Shown here in pieces: positions 1 to 8,813 of a DNA stretch of 64,000 nucleotides. This DNA comes from Scheffersomyces stipitis CBS 6054 (Eukaryota; Ascomycota; Pichiomycetes; Serinales; Debaryomycetaceae). The notes under the pieces are model-generated. The model did not search any database, had not been told where the DNA came from, and worked only from the letters and a program-made list of their open reading frames with translations. Position 1 is the first letter of the stretch, and each line of letters opens with the position of its first letter. Position numbers and translations under genes: made by a program. The stretch spans positions 124,001-188,000 of the forward strand of contig NC_009043.1 of NCBI RefSeq assembly GCF_000209165.1. Reading direction: 5' to 3'.

Positions 1-788
1 GTCGACGAATGGGTTATCACGAACTTGCTCTTGTTCTTTAGGATGTCATTGTAGATCTTCGAGTCCTTGTTGGAACTTTGGGAATTCTGAGCAGCCGTAC
101 ATTCCTGCATTATTTTGTCATATAATGACTTGGCTACGAATCCAGGAGATGCCAATAAAATCACTTTCAAGGCATTGAAGTCAAAGTGTCTTAACATCGT
201 CTCTACCACCATTGTGAGAAATGTGTTCATGGCCTTGTCCAAGTCCTTGGTGCCATACTCGCTGTTTTTACGAGGAATCGACTTCTCTACCTTAGCCTTC
301 ATCACAGTCATGCTGTCTGTCACATAGCAGATGTGGGCCACACCTTCTTCAAGAATTACAGCCCCGATATCAGCCTTCTTTTCGATTGAGCATAAGTCAT
401 TCAAAATCGACATGTCGTACTCGTCCCAATTGTCTTTGAGAATAGTCAAATCCTTCAGTAGTTCGACTTCAGCAGTATGGTAACTGTTCAAAGGAACATA
501 TTCGTTGGGCTCTATGGATTTTCCACTGAGTCGCATGTTGTTATCCGAGGCGATGTAGTCGATGTCTTCAAGCACCAACTTCAACTTGACGAGTACTTTT
601 TCCATCTTGCTCTTGCCCTTTTGCACCTGAGTCAGATTTCCTTTCTTGACATTTCTATAGGATACAACTACTACGGTGTCTCCAGGCTTGAGGAGATTGT
701 AGAGATACCAGAGATCCTCTGCATCTTGCGGCACAAATGTCACTGCCACATTCTTGTCCTTGAGTTTGACTTGGTTCTTCACAAGCAT
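1..788 (-). CDS. DOM34: Dom34/Pelota ribosome-rescue factor (3' end cut off by window edge)
   Basis: Dom34 (Pelota) is the eRF1-like factor that works with Hbs1 to split stalled ribosomes in no-go and non-stop decay. The minus-strand frame is open from 788 to the left edge, giving 262 codons; the S. cerevisiae protein has about 386, so the last third is missing. The N-terminus reads MLVKNQVKLKDK and continues with VPQDAEDLWYLYNLLKPGDTV, the typical Sm-like first domain. The central domain contains DIGAVILEEGVAHICYVT and later LLASPGFVAKSLYDKI, both family signatures. I chose the start at 788 because the conserved domain begins there. In-frame ATGs at 833, 854 and 863 would add up to 25 residues with no family counterpart, and an in-frame TAA lies further upstream. 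SKI3, encoded at the other end of the window, acts in the same mRNA-surveillance network. Confidence 0.93.
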   Translation of the reverse strand, partial: MLVKNQVKLKDKNVAVTFVPQDAEDLWYLYNLLKPGDTVVVVSYRNVKKGNLTQVQKGKSKMEKVLVKLKLVLEDIDYIASDNNMRLSGKSIEPNEYVPLNSYHTAEVELLKDLTILKDNWDEYDMSILNDLCSIEKKADIGAVILEEGVAHICYVTDSMTVMKAKVEKSIPRKNSEYGTKDLDKAMNTFLTMVVETMLRHFDFNALKVILLASPGFVAKSLYDKIMQECTAAQNSQSSNKDSKIYNDILKNKSKFVITHSS

Positions 789-1162
789 TTGTTCTAGTGA
801 AGTTAAATAAGAAAAGAAGAATGGCGTTGTCATCGCATATGGTCTTGTTCCCATAGGTTCCATATAATGAAAAATTTATATACAGTGCCCGATAAAGCAT
901 ACCATTTGGTACTATTGAATGATAAATATTGTTCATATACAGAATCAAGAATCTTAAAATTTGATATACTTAAGAGTAATACTTGGACATGATGTTATAG
1001 AAAGAGTCTCTCTAGTACAAATAGACAATCTCGCAATAGTAACTCATTATTTACGTATAGAACTCTGCGCGAAATTCCTTACATTCTACATCAAATCTGT
1101 ATCTATATACCATTTCTCTCTACATTACCTCTATTCGTTTCGTTTATTTATGCTCGAAGGTT
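789..1162. other. Intergenic, DOM34 promoter and ARC1 3' end
   Basis: AT-rich spacer between two minus-strand genes. A TGAAAAATTT stretch near 868-877 resembles the RRPE element of ribosome-biogenesis promoters and lies about 80 bases upstream of the DOM34 start, but no PAC box accompanies it. The short ORFs here have no recognisable content. Confidence 0.4.
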
Positions 1163-2308
1163 CTACTTTACCTCTGCCTTGACGATGGATGTGTTGTGGC
1201 AAAGTTCGCCTCTTTCATTGACCAATCTCTTTGGCTCCTTACCTTCTTCAGTGTAGGTGACTTCGAAGTTCTCAGTTGTGGAGAAGCCTGGTTGGACAGC
1301 TTCCCAGATCTTCTTCTTGGGGTTCAATTGCTTTTCTGGGACACCATTGAAGCCTTCAAAGAATATCTTTTCACCGGCCTTGGAGCCAGCAGGTGGATTG
1401 ACGAACTCAACCTTGCCTTCAGTTGAGGCACACAATACCATTGCACAAGACTTGACACCTCTCATGGTGACTGGCTTCAAGTTGGCAACGACGACAACGT
1501 ATCTCTGTTGCAAGTCCTCGATAGGCATGTAATTGACCAAACCGGAACACACGATTCTTGGACCCTCTTCATCGCCCATGTCGATAGTAGACATATACAA
1601 CGAATCAGCGTTAGGGTGTCTTTCAGCCTTTTGAATGAAACCTACTCTGAAGTCAATCATAGAGGGGTTTGGTGGCACAACAGCAGCAGCCTGTTTGGCG
1701 TTTTGTTCAGCCTTAGCCTTGGCCTTAGCAGCCTTCTTGGCTTTAGCAGCTTCAGCTCTAGCCGCCTTTTCTTCTTCGGAAATTGGGCCCTTACCAGCGC
1801 TAGCATTAGCAGCTTCTTGAGCAGGAGCAGCAGCAGAAGTAGCAGCTTCCTTCTTCTTGTCCTTCTTTTCGCCAGTTTCAGCTCCGGCGGCAGCAGCTGG
1901 CTTCTTCTTTTCCTTGACTTCTCTGGGAAGTTCAACGTCGTTGTTCACCTTCAACTTGTCACCTTCTGGGACTTCAACCAATGTGTTCTGGATCAAATCG
2001 ACCCATCTGATGATATGTCTGTATTTTGCCAAATCTTCAACAGCAGTCCACTTGGAAGCAACTGGCAAAACCTTTTCAAAAACAACCAAGTCGGCCTTTG
2101 AAGCAACGTTTCCAGCAACAAATGTCTTGGTTCTCAAGTTGGAGTTCAATGATTCCAACGATTCTGGCTCATCGAGTCTGGCGCTCAAGGTCTGGAATTG
2201 AGAAGACAAAGCCTTTTGTTCGTTAGTCAAATCGGCGAAATGCGAGTCATCCGCCTTGGAAATATCGGCGAACGATAACTTGGAAAAATTGGTAATGAAA
2301 TCAGCCAT
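1163..2308 (-). CDS. ARC1: Arc1, tRNA-binding cofactor of methionyl- and glutamyl-tRNA synthetases
   Basis: Arc1 is a cytosolic scaffold that binds MetRS and GluRS and delivers tRNA to them. The 381-residue product is close to the usual yeast length of 376. An N-terminal GST-like synthetase-binding domain covers about residues 1-125. A Lys/Ala/Glu-rich linker at about 130-205 is the expected non-specific tRNA-binding segment. The C-terminal EMAPII/Trbp111 OB-fold starts near residue 215 with DFRVGFIQKAERHPNADSLY and includes NLKPVTMRGVKSCAMVL. The start is the ATG at 2308 in the context MADFITNFSKL. A GTCACGTG E-box at 2397-2404 lies about 90 bases upstream and is a plausible Cbf1 site. The downstream neighbour on the same strand is DOM34, another translation factor; nothing suggests they are co-transcribed. 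Confidence 0.95.
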   Translation of the reverse strand: MADFITNFSKLSFADISKADDSHFADLTNEQKALSSQFQTLSARLDEPESLESLNSNLRTKTFVAGNVASKADLVVFEKVLPVASKWTAVEDLAKYRHIIRWVDLIQNTLVEVPEGDKLKVNNDVELPREVKEKKKPAAAAGAETGEKKDKKKEAATSAAAPAQEAANASAGKGPISEEEKAARAEAAKAKKAAKAKAKAEQNAKQAAAVVPPNPSMIDFRVGFIQKAERHPNADSLYMSTIDMGDEEGPRIVCSGLVNYMPIEDLQQRYVVVVANLKPVTMRGVKSCAMVLCASTEGKVEFVNPPAGSKAGEKIFFEGFNGVPEKQLNPKKKIWEAVQPGFSTTENFEVTYTEEGKEPKRLVNERGELCHNTSIVKAEVK

Positions 2309-2974
2309 TTTTGGTTACTAAGGTGAAGATCAAAGAGTTAGAACTATTCATAAATGCTACTAGAATAGGTGAAAATTAGTGAACTTTTTTAGTACGGTCA
2401 CGTGTGAACTTGCGGCTGACGAAACCAGTGCAAATCTTCGGATGACATATTTTGCAACTCAATCTACAGTAGATTAGCTAAATAAGCAAGCTAGAGTGGT
2501 CGTTTATACAATTTATATGTATTATCAACCTTCGGAAGTTAAATATGAAGCAATTTTCAGCTTTGCTACTTTTATAAAGAACTTTCGATTTTTTCTGGAA
2601 AAAATCTCATACATATTTGCTTTTATTTTTCTCAAAATTCTTCCAATTCTATTAGAAAAATACAAGCATTCAAAATTAAAGCTCGTCCTCTTCAGATGAA
2701 ATCAGAATTCAATCCCACGACCTTCTTTAACCAAAGCCATAACACAAGCCCATCCACTTATTCTCAAGCAACCAATAATGTTGCACAGTTATAAGATTGA
2801 TTGGATTGCGCTACCAAATAATATCACGTGACTTTGTCTAACTCCAGAAAACAGTGAAACTAATTCCGGGATCGTCCTTAATACTCCAGATTCTAGCCGA
2901 GTTTCAAGTACGGCGGAAGTCCCAACCATAGACTCTGGATCTGCTCTCAACAAAGCAACAAATGGCCGTTGACC
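2309..2974. promoter_or_regulatory. Divergent promoter region ARC1/ERT1 with two E-boxes
   Basis: This 666-base divergent spacer carries GTCACGTG at 2397-2404 near ARC1 and the perfect palindrome TCACGTGA at 2824-2831, about 145 bases upstream of the ERT1 start. Both match the Cbf1 consensus (TCACRTGA). Which gene each serves is inferred from distance only. The small ORF at 2496-2699 looks like chance AT-rich reading. Confidence 0.55.
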
Positions 2975-2982
2975 ATGAGTAG
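2962..2982 (+). promoter_or_regulatory. Upstream ORF overlapping the ERT1 start codon
   Basis: A six-codon upstream ORF (ATG GCC GTT GAC CAT GAG, then TAG) begins 13 bases before the ERT1 ATG in another frame and ends eight bases after the A of that ATG. Its ATG has a weak context (C at -3), while the ERT1 ATG has A at -3. If it lies within the transcript it could lower ERT1 translation in a regulated way. The transcript start is not visible from sequence. Confidence 0.5.
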
Positions 2983-4856
2983 CGATGAATCAGAACGAAC
3001 CGTCCTGGTGAAACAGGAGGACGACTCCCTCAGACCGGTAAGCATCACAATACACAATACACATACTAGTTCCGTACTCCGCAACAGCATTGAAAACTAA
3101 GAACCGTTGATACTAACTCTTGTAGAAAAGGAAAAAAACAAACAGAGCATGCAACCATTGTCATAAGGCTCATATGACATGTGACTCAGGAAGACCATGT
3201 AAACGATGCATACAAAGAGGACTCGACAAGACATGCGAAGATGCCCGTAGAAAACGGAAGAAGTATTTGGCCGATGTGCCCAACACGGCACTATTGCCCA
3301 ATCGGCTACAGCAGGCGGAAACATACGATGGAACGAACGCATCTCCAACAGAATCTGGTAGATCCATCATGTATCAGGCTACTACGTTTCAGCACAGTTC
3401 TACAGTACCGATAAGTTATACCAACAGCATTAATGATGACATTTATTCTTTGGGATTCTCGAAGAGCCATAATAGTTTTCTTCCCAGGAACCAGAATCAG
3501 ACACAACCTCTTGCACGTTCACAACTGACATTTTCACAAAAACAACTGACACTTCCACAAACGCATTCAAATCTTTCACTGAGTCTTCAACTGAATCTTC
3601 AACAACCGGATCAACAACAGCAGCTTCCTCAAAGCACTGACTATATGCGAAATCTGGTAAGTCGTTCTACCAATGGAGGCAGAAGGACCAATTTCTTATC
3701 TTCGGCAGCTGATCTCGAGTACTCGACATTATCGAGCATTCTCCAGGACAACTTTATGCATGGAAACCATTCAACATCCAACGAAGGAACGCCTAATTCA
3801 ATCACATTATCACCGGCTCTATCTCCGCATGCATTGACGACTACCGTATCGTCAAATACAAACACCGGCACTGCAACCAGAAATATGACAACTCCTGACG
3901 ACTTAAATTATACTAGTAAACGTAACAAACCGTATGTAGCTGGATCTTCGCAGACTCCATCACCACAAGACCAGCTCAGCAATGGTTCTATGGAGGCTAA
4001 GGCTAGAATATCGAACGCCAGTGCCAGCATATATGACCACCAACGGTATCCCAAATGTGACGAGTCTATCAATCAGTACTTTCTTGGGCCCACAGAGTCC
4101 GATCAGGTACTGATGTTTCCTGACGTAATCACTGCTATAGAGACAATGAAGGCTAGTGATCCATCTGTTTTCTACGAGCGGAACTCGAAGCTGGCGCTTT
4201 CATTTACAATCGGGATTGTACCTGACGATAATCACTACACAAAGAACCACGACTCTGTAGAGAACGAGTCTTTCTATAAGGAGCCCGAGGAAATTTATGC
4301 CAAGGTGAAGAAACCATTCTCCTACACTCCAGGCTACCACTCGTTAATTGCATATTTGAGAAAGAGATTTAACAAGCCCATGTTGGTGAAGATGGCCGAG
4401 TCGATGGCCGCTTATAGACCTTCCTTCATTGCCTGTACCAATTCATTGAAGGAGGGAGACTTGATTTTCATGGAACAGTGTTTCCAGAGAACATTGTTGA
4501 CCTACGACAACTTCATCCGGGTTAGTGGAACCCCTACCATAGTGTGGAGAAGAACGGGAGAGATTGCTTATGTGGGTAATGAGTTTTGCATTTTGACAGG
4601 CTGGTCCAAGGAAGAACTCCTTGGTAAACAAAGAAAGTTCATTGTTGAGTTGTTGGATGACAAGTCTGTTCTAGAGTATTTCCAGTTGTTTCTGAGAATA
4701 GCATTTGGCGATTTCTTGGGAGCCACCATGACCGAGTGCACCCTTCTCACGCCCAAGACTGACGTCAAAATACGGACAGGCTGTATGTGGACACTCAAGA
4801 GAGACGTTTTTGGCATTCCGATGATGATTGTAGGGAACTTCCTTCCAATATTGTAG
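2975..4856 (+). CDS. ERT1: Ert1-type Zn2Cys6/PAS activator of gluconeogenesis (spliced)
   Basis: This is a transcription factor of the Ert1/Rds2/AcuK family, which activates gluconeogenic and non-fermentable-carbon genes. Exon 1 (2975-3037) encodes 21 residues. Exon 2 (3126-4856) gives a total of 597. Splicing brings the start into frame with the binuclear cluster, whose cysteines are residues 30, 33, 40, 46, 49 and 58 (spacing CX2CX6CX5CX2CX8C). A long Ser/Thr/Gln/Asn-rich linker follows. The C-terminal 120 residues form a PAS-like domain with VWRRTGEIAYVGNEF and ILTGWSKEELLGK, as in Ert1 and Rds2. The gene precedes a YBR241C-like transporter, the same order as YBR239C-YBR241C in S. cerevisiae. 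An overlapping upstream ORF and a Cbf1-type site lie in its 5' region. RDS2 is the alternative name, but family length and synteny favour ERT1. Confidence 0.9.
3038..3125 (+). other. ERT1 intron (88 bases)
   Basis: The donor is GTAAGC at 3038, the branch site is a perfect TACTAAC at 3111-3117 and the acceptor is TTGTAG at 3120-3125. Reading through the intron meets an in-frame TAA before the acceptor. Removing it leaves a continuous frame into the zinc cluster. Confidence 0.88.
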
Positions 4857-5352
4857 GATTTCCCTGTGTATTACATATGTACTATTTAGTCTAATATCAA
4901 GAAGACTTTGTAAGAAAGTACAATTATGCAAGCTTTGATTTATTTTCAAATAGTCTGTGTTGATAGGATACATAGGACTCTACTATTTATCCAAGGTTAA
5001 TAGCTTGAAGGTCCATTTTGCAATCGTATCTCCAGAAATGCTAGGTGCAGGAGATATATGATAACGCATAAGATCTAGAGAACCCCTGAAGTGTCCTGAT
5101 GCCTATTCCCAGCTGATATTCTTTGCTACAAGGAATTGTTCGTTGACACAATTGATCGAGTATTGGTTTCATAATAGGCGTGCATTGTCTCATACGTAGT
5201 AAGATCTTTTTAAATTTAATTACGAAAATTGGAATCGATTATTATAGATTGCTCCTCAGACATAGTTTGTTTGAATACGGATCAAGATCTTAACTCAAGT
5301 ATTCCATATTTATCACAACTTATAAAGTCAACTATAAGCAATTCTTTGAAAA
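4857..5352. other. Intergenic, ERT1 3' end and transporter promoter
   Basis: AT-rich tandem-gene spacer. I see no conserved motif or additional gene in it. Confidence 0.4.
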
Positions 5353-6837
5353 ATGACCAATAGTCTTTCGGATCCCAAATTGACGGCCACACTTCTAACG
5401 ACTGTGTCAGTGATCTGTCTTGGTTCGCTTCAGTTTGGTTACCATATGGCTGAGTTGAATGCACCGGAATTACTATTGTCATGTAAGATATCTGTTCCAG
5501 GGCTGGTACCATTTGAAAGTCTGTGGTTTGGATCGCATGGGTTTGAACGTTGTATCGAACTTTCGCCGCAGCAGGTTGGCTTGGTGACATCGATCTTCAG
5601 TATTGGAGGATTGATTGGTTCTTTCTATGTTGGAACCATAGCTGATGCCATTGGTAGAAAGAAGACGAGCTTGCTCCATTGTGTATTCTTCTTCGTGGGC
5701 TCTACCTTGAACGGGTTGAGCAATTCCTATGTTTCATTGTTGTTCGGACGTTTTGTCAGTGGTTTGGGTGCTGGCTCTGCTATTGTTATCACTTCGTTAC
5801 TTATCAACGAAATTGCCCCTCCAACTTCTAAAGGGTTGTTGGGCTCGATGAATCAAGTCAGTATAAACGTAGGAATATTATTCACCCAATTGTTGTCTTT
5901 GGCCTGGTGCACAGATAACGACTGGCGTCTTCTACTCTTCATGGCTTCGTTGCTTGCCATTGTAAACTTCTTGCTTATCTTCTTCTACGTGGAAGAGTCT
6001 CCTGTTTGGTTGCTCAATACGGGAGATAATGTCAAAGCATTCACTGTGTTGCATAGATTGAGAGGTGGAAGCTATTCTGCGTCTCAGTCAGAAGTCAACA
6101 GCTGGAAGAAACACGGTGCTGGTACCGGTGATGAAGGCGTTATCTTGCTAGACAACGGTGGGTCACTTGAAGAAGGCGAAGGACAAGTGAATGCTTCTGC
6201 ATCCTCAACTGTAACTTTGAAGGAATACTTGAGTTCGCGCGAGTATAACAATTCAAAACTCGTAGCTACTGGTATCTTGATTCTCCAGCAATTGGACGGA
6301 GTCAACTCCATCATCTTCTACGGAGTTTCGGTACTTGTAGCGATCTTCCCTGACCATGCTATTTCCATCAATTGTTTGATTTCGACTGTCAACGTTGTAG
6401 TAACATTCTTGTCTGCCACCGTTGTGGATAGATTGGGACGTAAACCTCTTTTACTTACCTCAGTGACATTCTTGGGAATCCTGTCTGCTGTGATGGGATT
6501 GGGTATTATCAACACAAGTTCGGTTTTGTCCATCGTTGGAACGTTCACATACATAACCTTCTTTGCAATAGGGTTGGGGCCTATTCCATTCTTGTTGGTT
6601 GGAGAAGTAACTCAACCAAGGGCCAAGGCTCTGGCTCAAAGTTGGGGTACTACCATGAACTGGTTCGCTACCTTTGTAGTAGGTTACGCATTTCCCATGG
6701 TGAAGAACGCGATTGGTGGGTATGTTTATTTCTTCTTCACCGCTATGTGTGCAGTGAGTTACTGGTTTATCCAAGCCCATATTCCTGAGACAAAGGGTCA
6801 TGATTCCTACGAAGAAGTCTGGGGCATAGCTAACTAG
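5353..6837 (+). CDS. MFS sugar porter, YBR241C/VPS73-like (probably vacuolar)
   Basis: This is a 12-TM major facilitator of the sugar-porter family, 494 residues. Sugar-porter signatures appear in order: LGSLQFGYHMAELNAP in TM1, GRKKTSLLHC after TM2, GRFVSGLGAGSA in TM4, QQLDGVNSIIFYG in TM7, DRLGRKPLLLTS after TM8, and a terminal PETKG. The loop between TM6 and TM7 holds an acidic, glycine-rich insert (about residues 245-275). The closest S. cerevisiae relatives I recognise are YBR241C and VPS73, which are vacuolar-membrane transporters of unknown substrate, rather than the HXT hexose carriers. Position supports this: ERT1/YBR239C lies before it and a YBR242W homologue follows RPL28. The substrate cannot be read from the sequence. 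Confidence 0.85.
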   Translation: MTNSLSDPKLTATLLTTVSVICLGSLQFGYHMAELNAPELLLSCKISVPGLVPFESLWFGSHGFERCIELSPQQVGLVTSIFSIGGLIGSFYVGTIADAIGRKKTSLLHCVFFFVGSTLNGLSNSYVSLLFGRFVSGLGAGSAIVITSLLINEIAPPTSKGLLGSMNQVSINVGILFTQLLSLAWCTDNDWRLLLFMASLLAIVNFLLIFFYVEESPVWLLNTGDNVKAFTVLHRLRGGSYSASQSEVNSWKKHGAGTGDEGVILLDNGGSLEEGEGQVNASASSTVTLKEYLSSREYNNSKLVATGILILQQLDGVNSIIFYGVSVLVAIFPDHAISINCLISTVNVVVTFLSATVVDRLGRKPLLLTSVTFLGILSAVMGLGIINTSSVLSIVGTFTYITFFAIGLGPIPFLLVGEVTQPRAKALAQSWGTTMNWFATFVVGYAFPMVKNAIGGYVYFFFTAMCAVSYWFIQAHIPETKGHDSYEEVWGIAN

Positions 6838-7375
6838 TGTACGTACCTAAATATTTGCTAACAACTAGATCTATTAGCTATATAACGCTAAAAAAATATA
6901 GGCACATATTTGACTTCTATGAATTCATCATTTTCAGATGTAAATTCTATTGAAAGTTGTCTTCATTGAAGAACTACGCTCTATTGGAAACACTAATGGG
7001 TGCAAAATACTAACCATTTTTAAACACCACAAGAAACACGGCCGCAATTTTGTCCTTATCACATGATATAATCTAGGGCTCAGCCCTATAGTGTAAATAT
7101 AGTGTAGAAATGGGGTCTGTGTACAGTCCAGTATTTCAGCTCCAACTTGTGCGCAACTCAATTGCCAACCTAACCGTTCAGTTCAGTCGCACAATTCAGT
7201 ACAATACTAGCAAAATTTCCTGTACACTATAGACACACGTGACATCAAATTTTCATTCTCTTTCATCCTCGCACAGCAACAGCGAGAAAAAATTTATCCA
7301 GCTACTTTTATGGAAATTGCCTTATAGTGGTTCTCTTTCTTTTTTAGAAGCTAGTCCTTTAATCTATCAGTAAAG
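6838..7375 (+). promoter_or_regulatory. RPL28 promoter: Tbf1-type palindrome and Cbf1-type sites
   Basis: The sequence TAGGGCTCAGCCCTA at 7074-7088 is a 15-base palindrome of two inverted AGCCCTA half-sites, the core of the fungal Tbf1 motif. TCACATGA at 7059-7066 and ACACGTGA at 7235-7242 match the Cbf1 site. All lie about 135-315 bases upstream of the RPL28 ATG. Tbf1 and Cbf1 are the described activators of ribosomal protein genes in Candida albicans, so this looks like the clade's standard ribosomal-protein promoter. A pyrimidine-rich tract follows just before the start codon. Confidence 0.75.
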
Positions 7376-8269
7376 ATGCCTACCAGATTAACTAAAACTA
7401 GAAAGCACAGAGGTCACGTCTCAGGTATGTAACGAATAAGAGAAGAATTAGAAATCAAAACGAAGACAGTGTAGTAGAATCCAGAAATCTGAGTTTCAAT
7501 CGAGTGAAAAAGCGTCCAACAAGACACTCTCAATTATGAAGTCTATGTTTAGTACAAAACATTATTTGAATATTCTGATAGGAACGTTCCAGCATTATTG
7601 CCATATCAATCTCATTGTAATAGCCCGTGAATCAGATATTTCCAGCCCATTTCTATCATGAAAAATTATATATTGTGCAACTTTAGAAGTGAAAAATTTG
7701 TATTCATCACATCGATAGGGTATACTCACAACCACAACAATTCAATTCAGCAGATCTGACTATAAGTCTGAATGTATCCAAAGCAATGTATCAATGAGGA
7801 ATTTTCAGATGGAGTAGCTACAGTCATCTTCGAAGCCAATATGAATTCGTATACTAACATCATTATAGCCGGTAAGGGTAGAATCGGTAAGCACAGAAAG
7901 CATCCAGGTGGTCGTGGTAAGGCTGGTGGTCAACACCACCACAGAACCAACTTGGATAAGTACCATCCAGGTTACTTCGGTAAGGTCGGTATGAGATACT
8001 TCCACAAGCAACAAAACCACTTCTGGAGACCAGAACTCAACTTGGACAAGTTGTGGACTTTGGTTGACGAAGACAAGAAGGAAGAATACTTGAAGTCTGC
8101 TTCTGCCTCCGCTGCTCCAGTCATCGACACTTTAGCTGCCGGTTACGGTAAGGTTTTGGGTAAGGGTAGATTGCCAGAAGTCCCAATCATTGTCAAGGCC
8201 AGATTTGTCTCCAAGTTAGCTGAAGAAAAGATCAGAGCTGTCGGTGGTGTTGTTGAATTAGTCGCTTAA
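7376..8269 (+). CDS. RPL28: 60S ribosomal protein L28 (uL15), spliced
   Basis: This is cytosolic large-subunit protein uL15, known as Cyh2 in S. cerevisiae. Exon 1 (7376-7424) encodes [16 protein letters not shown] plus one base of the next codon. Exon 2 (7869-8269) completes a 149-residue protein, the same length as S. cerevisiae Rpl28. The basic N-terminus with [16 protein letters not shown] and GGQHHHR and the C-terminal [18 protein letters not shown] are near-invariant. Residue 38 is Gln, the cycloheximide-sensitive form known from CYH2. S. cerevisiae RPL28 also has its intron after the first codons. An ATG inside the intron in frame with exon 2 produces a false longer reading frame starting at 7772; it should not be used as the start. 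Confidence 0.97.
7425..7868 (+). other. RPL28 intron (444 bases)
   Basis: Donor GTATGT at 7425, branch site TACTAAC at 7852-7858 and acceptor TATAG ending at 7868. Read unspliced, exon 1 meets a TAA within three codons of the junction (7430-7432), so unspliced mRNA would be an obvious nonsense-mediated decay substrate. I recognised no snoRNA-like element inside. Confidence 0.92.
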
Positions 8270-8813
8270 TTTTTCAAACTAGGGTTTATCTTGTACTTTC
8301 TATAAATTTTACATACTCTTTCAGAGAAAAATAAATAATTTACGTCCGAATACAGTAGGAGGGTAGTTACTGAAGTCTGTTTAATAGCTAGTAATGAAAT
8401 TGTCCATGTCAATTGTCGATATCAATAGTGTGAATTTGGAGCAAGTGAAAATCGTCCGTCCACATAAATAAGCACTACATAGTTGAGAGAAGAGTGGATG
8501 CGCCAAATACATAGAAAAGAGAAAAAGAGTCAAGAAATTGAAAATGAAGAAATGTAGCCATTCTCATGGCCACCGAAAATATTCCATATATACCACTTCC
8601 TTCAAGGCATACAGCTCGTAGATACTCGGTAGCTCTGTTCTCTTGTGCCAACATTGAACTCACTAACATTTCCACAGCTAGCACTATATGCAACCTCATC
8701 TCATCGAGGTGTTGAAAATGTCTCTCCTGCACACACCCAGTGTTTACATTAACCTGTCTGGGTGAAGACTCCACCTTCAACGATTTACCAGGATCAAGAA
8801 TTTTCTTTAACAG
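8270..8813. other. Intergenic, RPL28 3' end and promoter of the HD-domain gene
   Basis: AT-rich spacer. The opposite-strand ORF at 8475-8780 has no family features and is probably chance. I see no regulatory motif I would defend. Confidence 0.4.

Noticed and set aside
1508..2101. Long plus-strand ORF opposite ARC1
   Set aside because: It is a complementary reading of the Lys/Ala-rich ARC1 linker; its Ser/Leu/Phe-rich translation has no family features.
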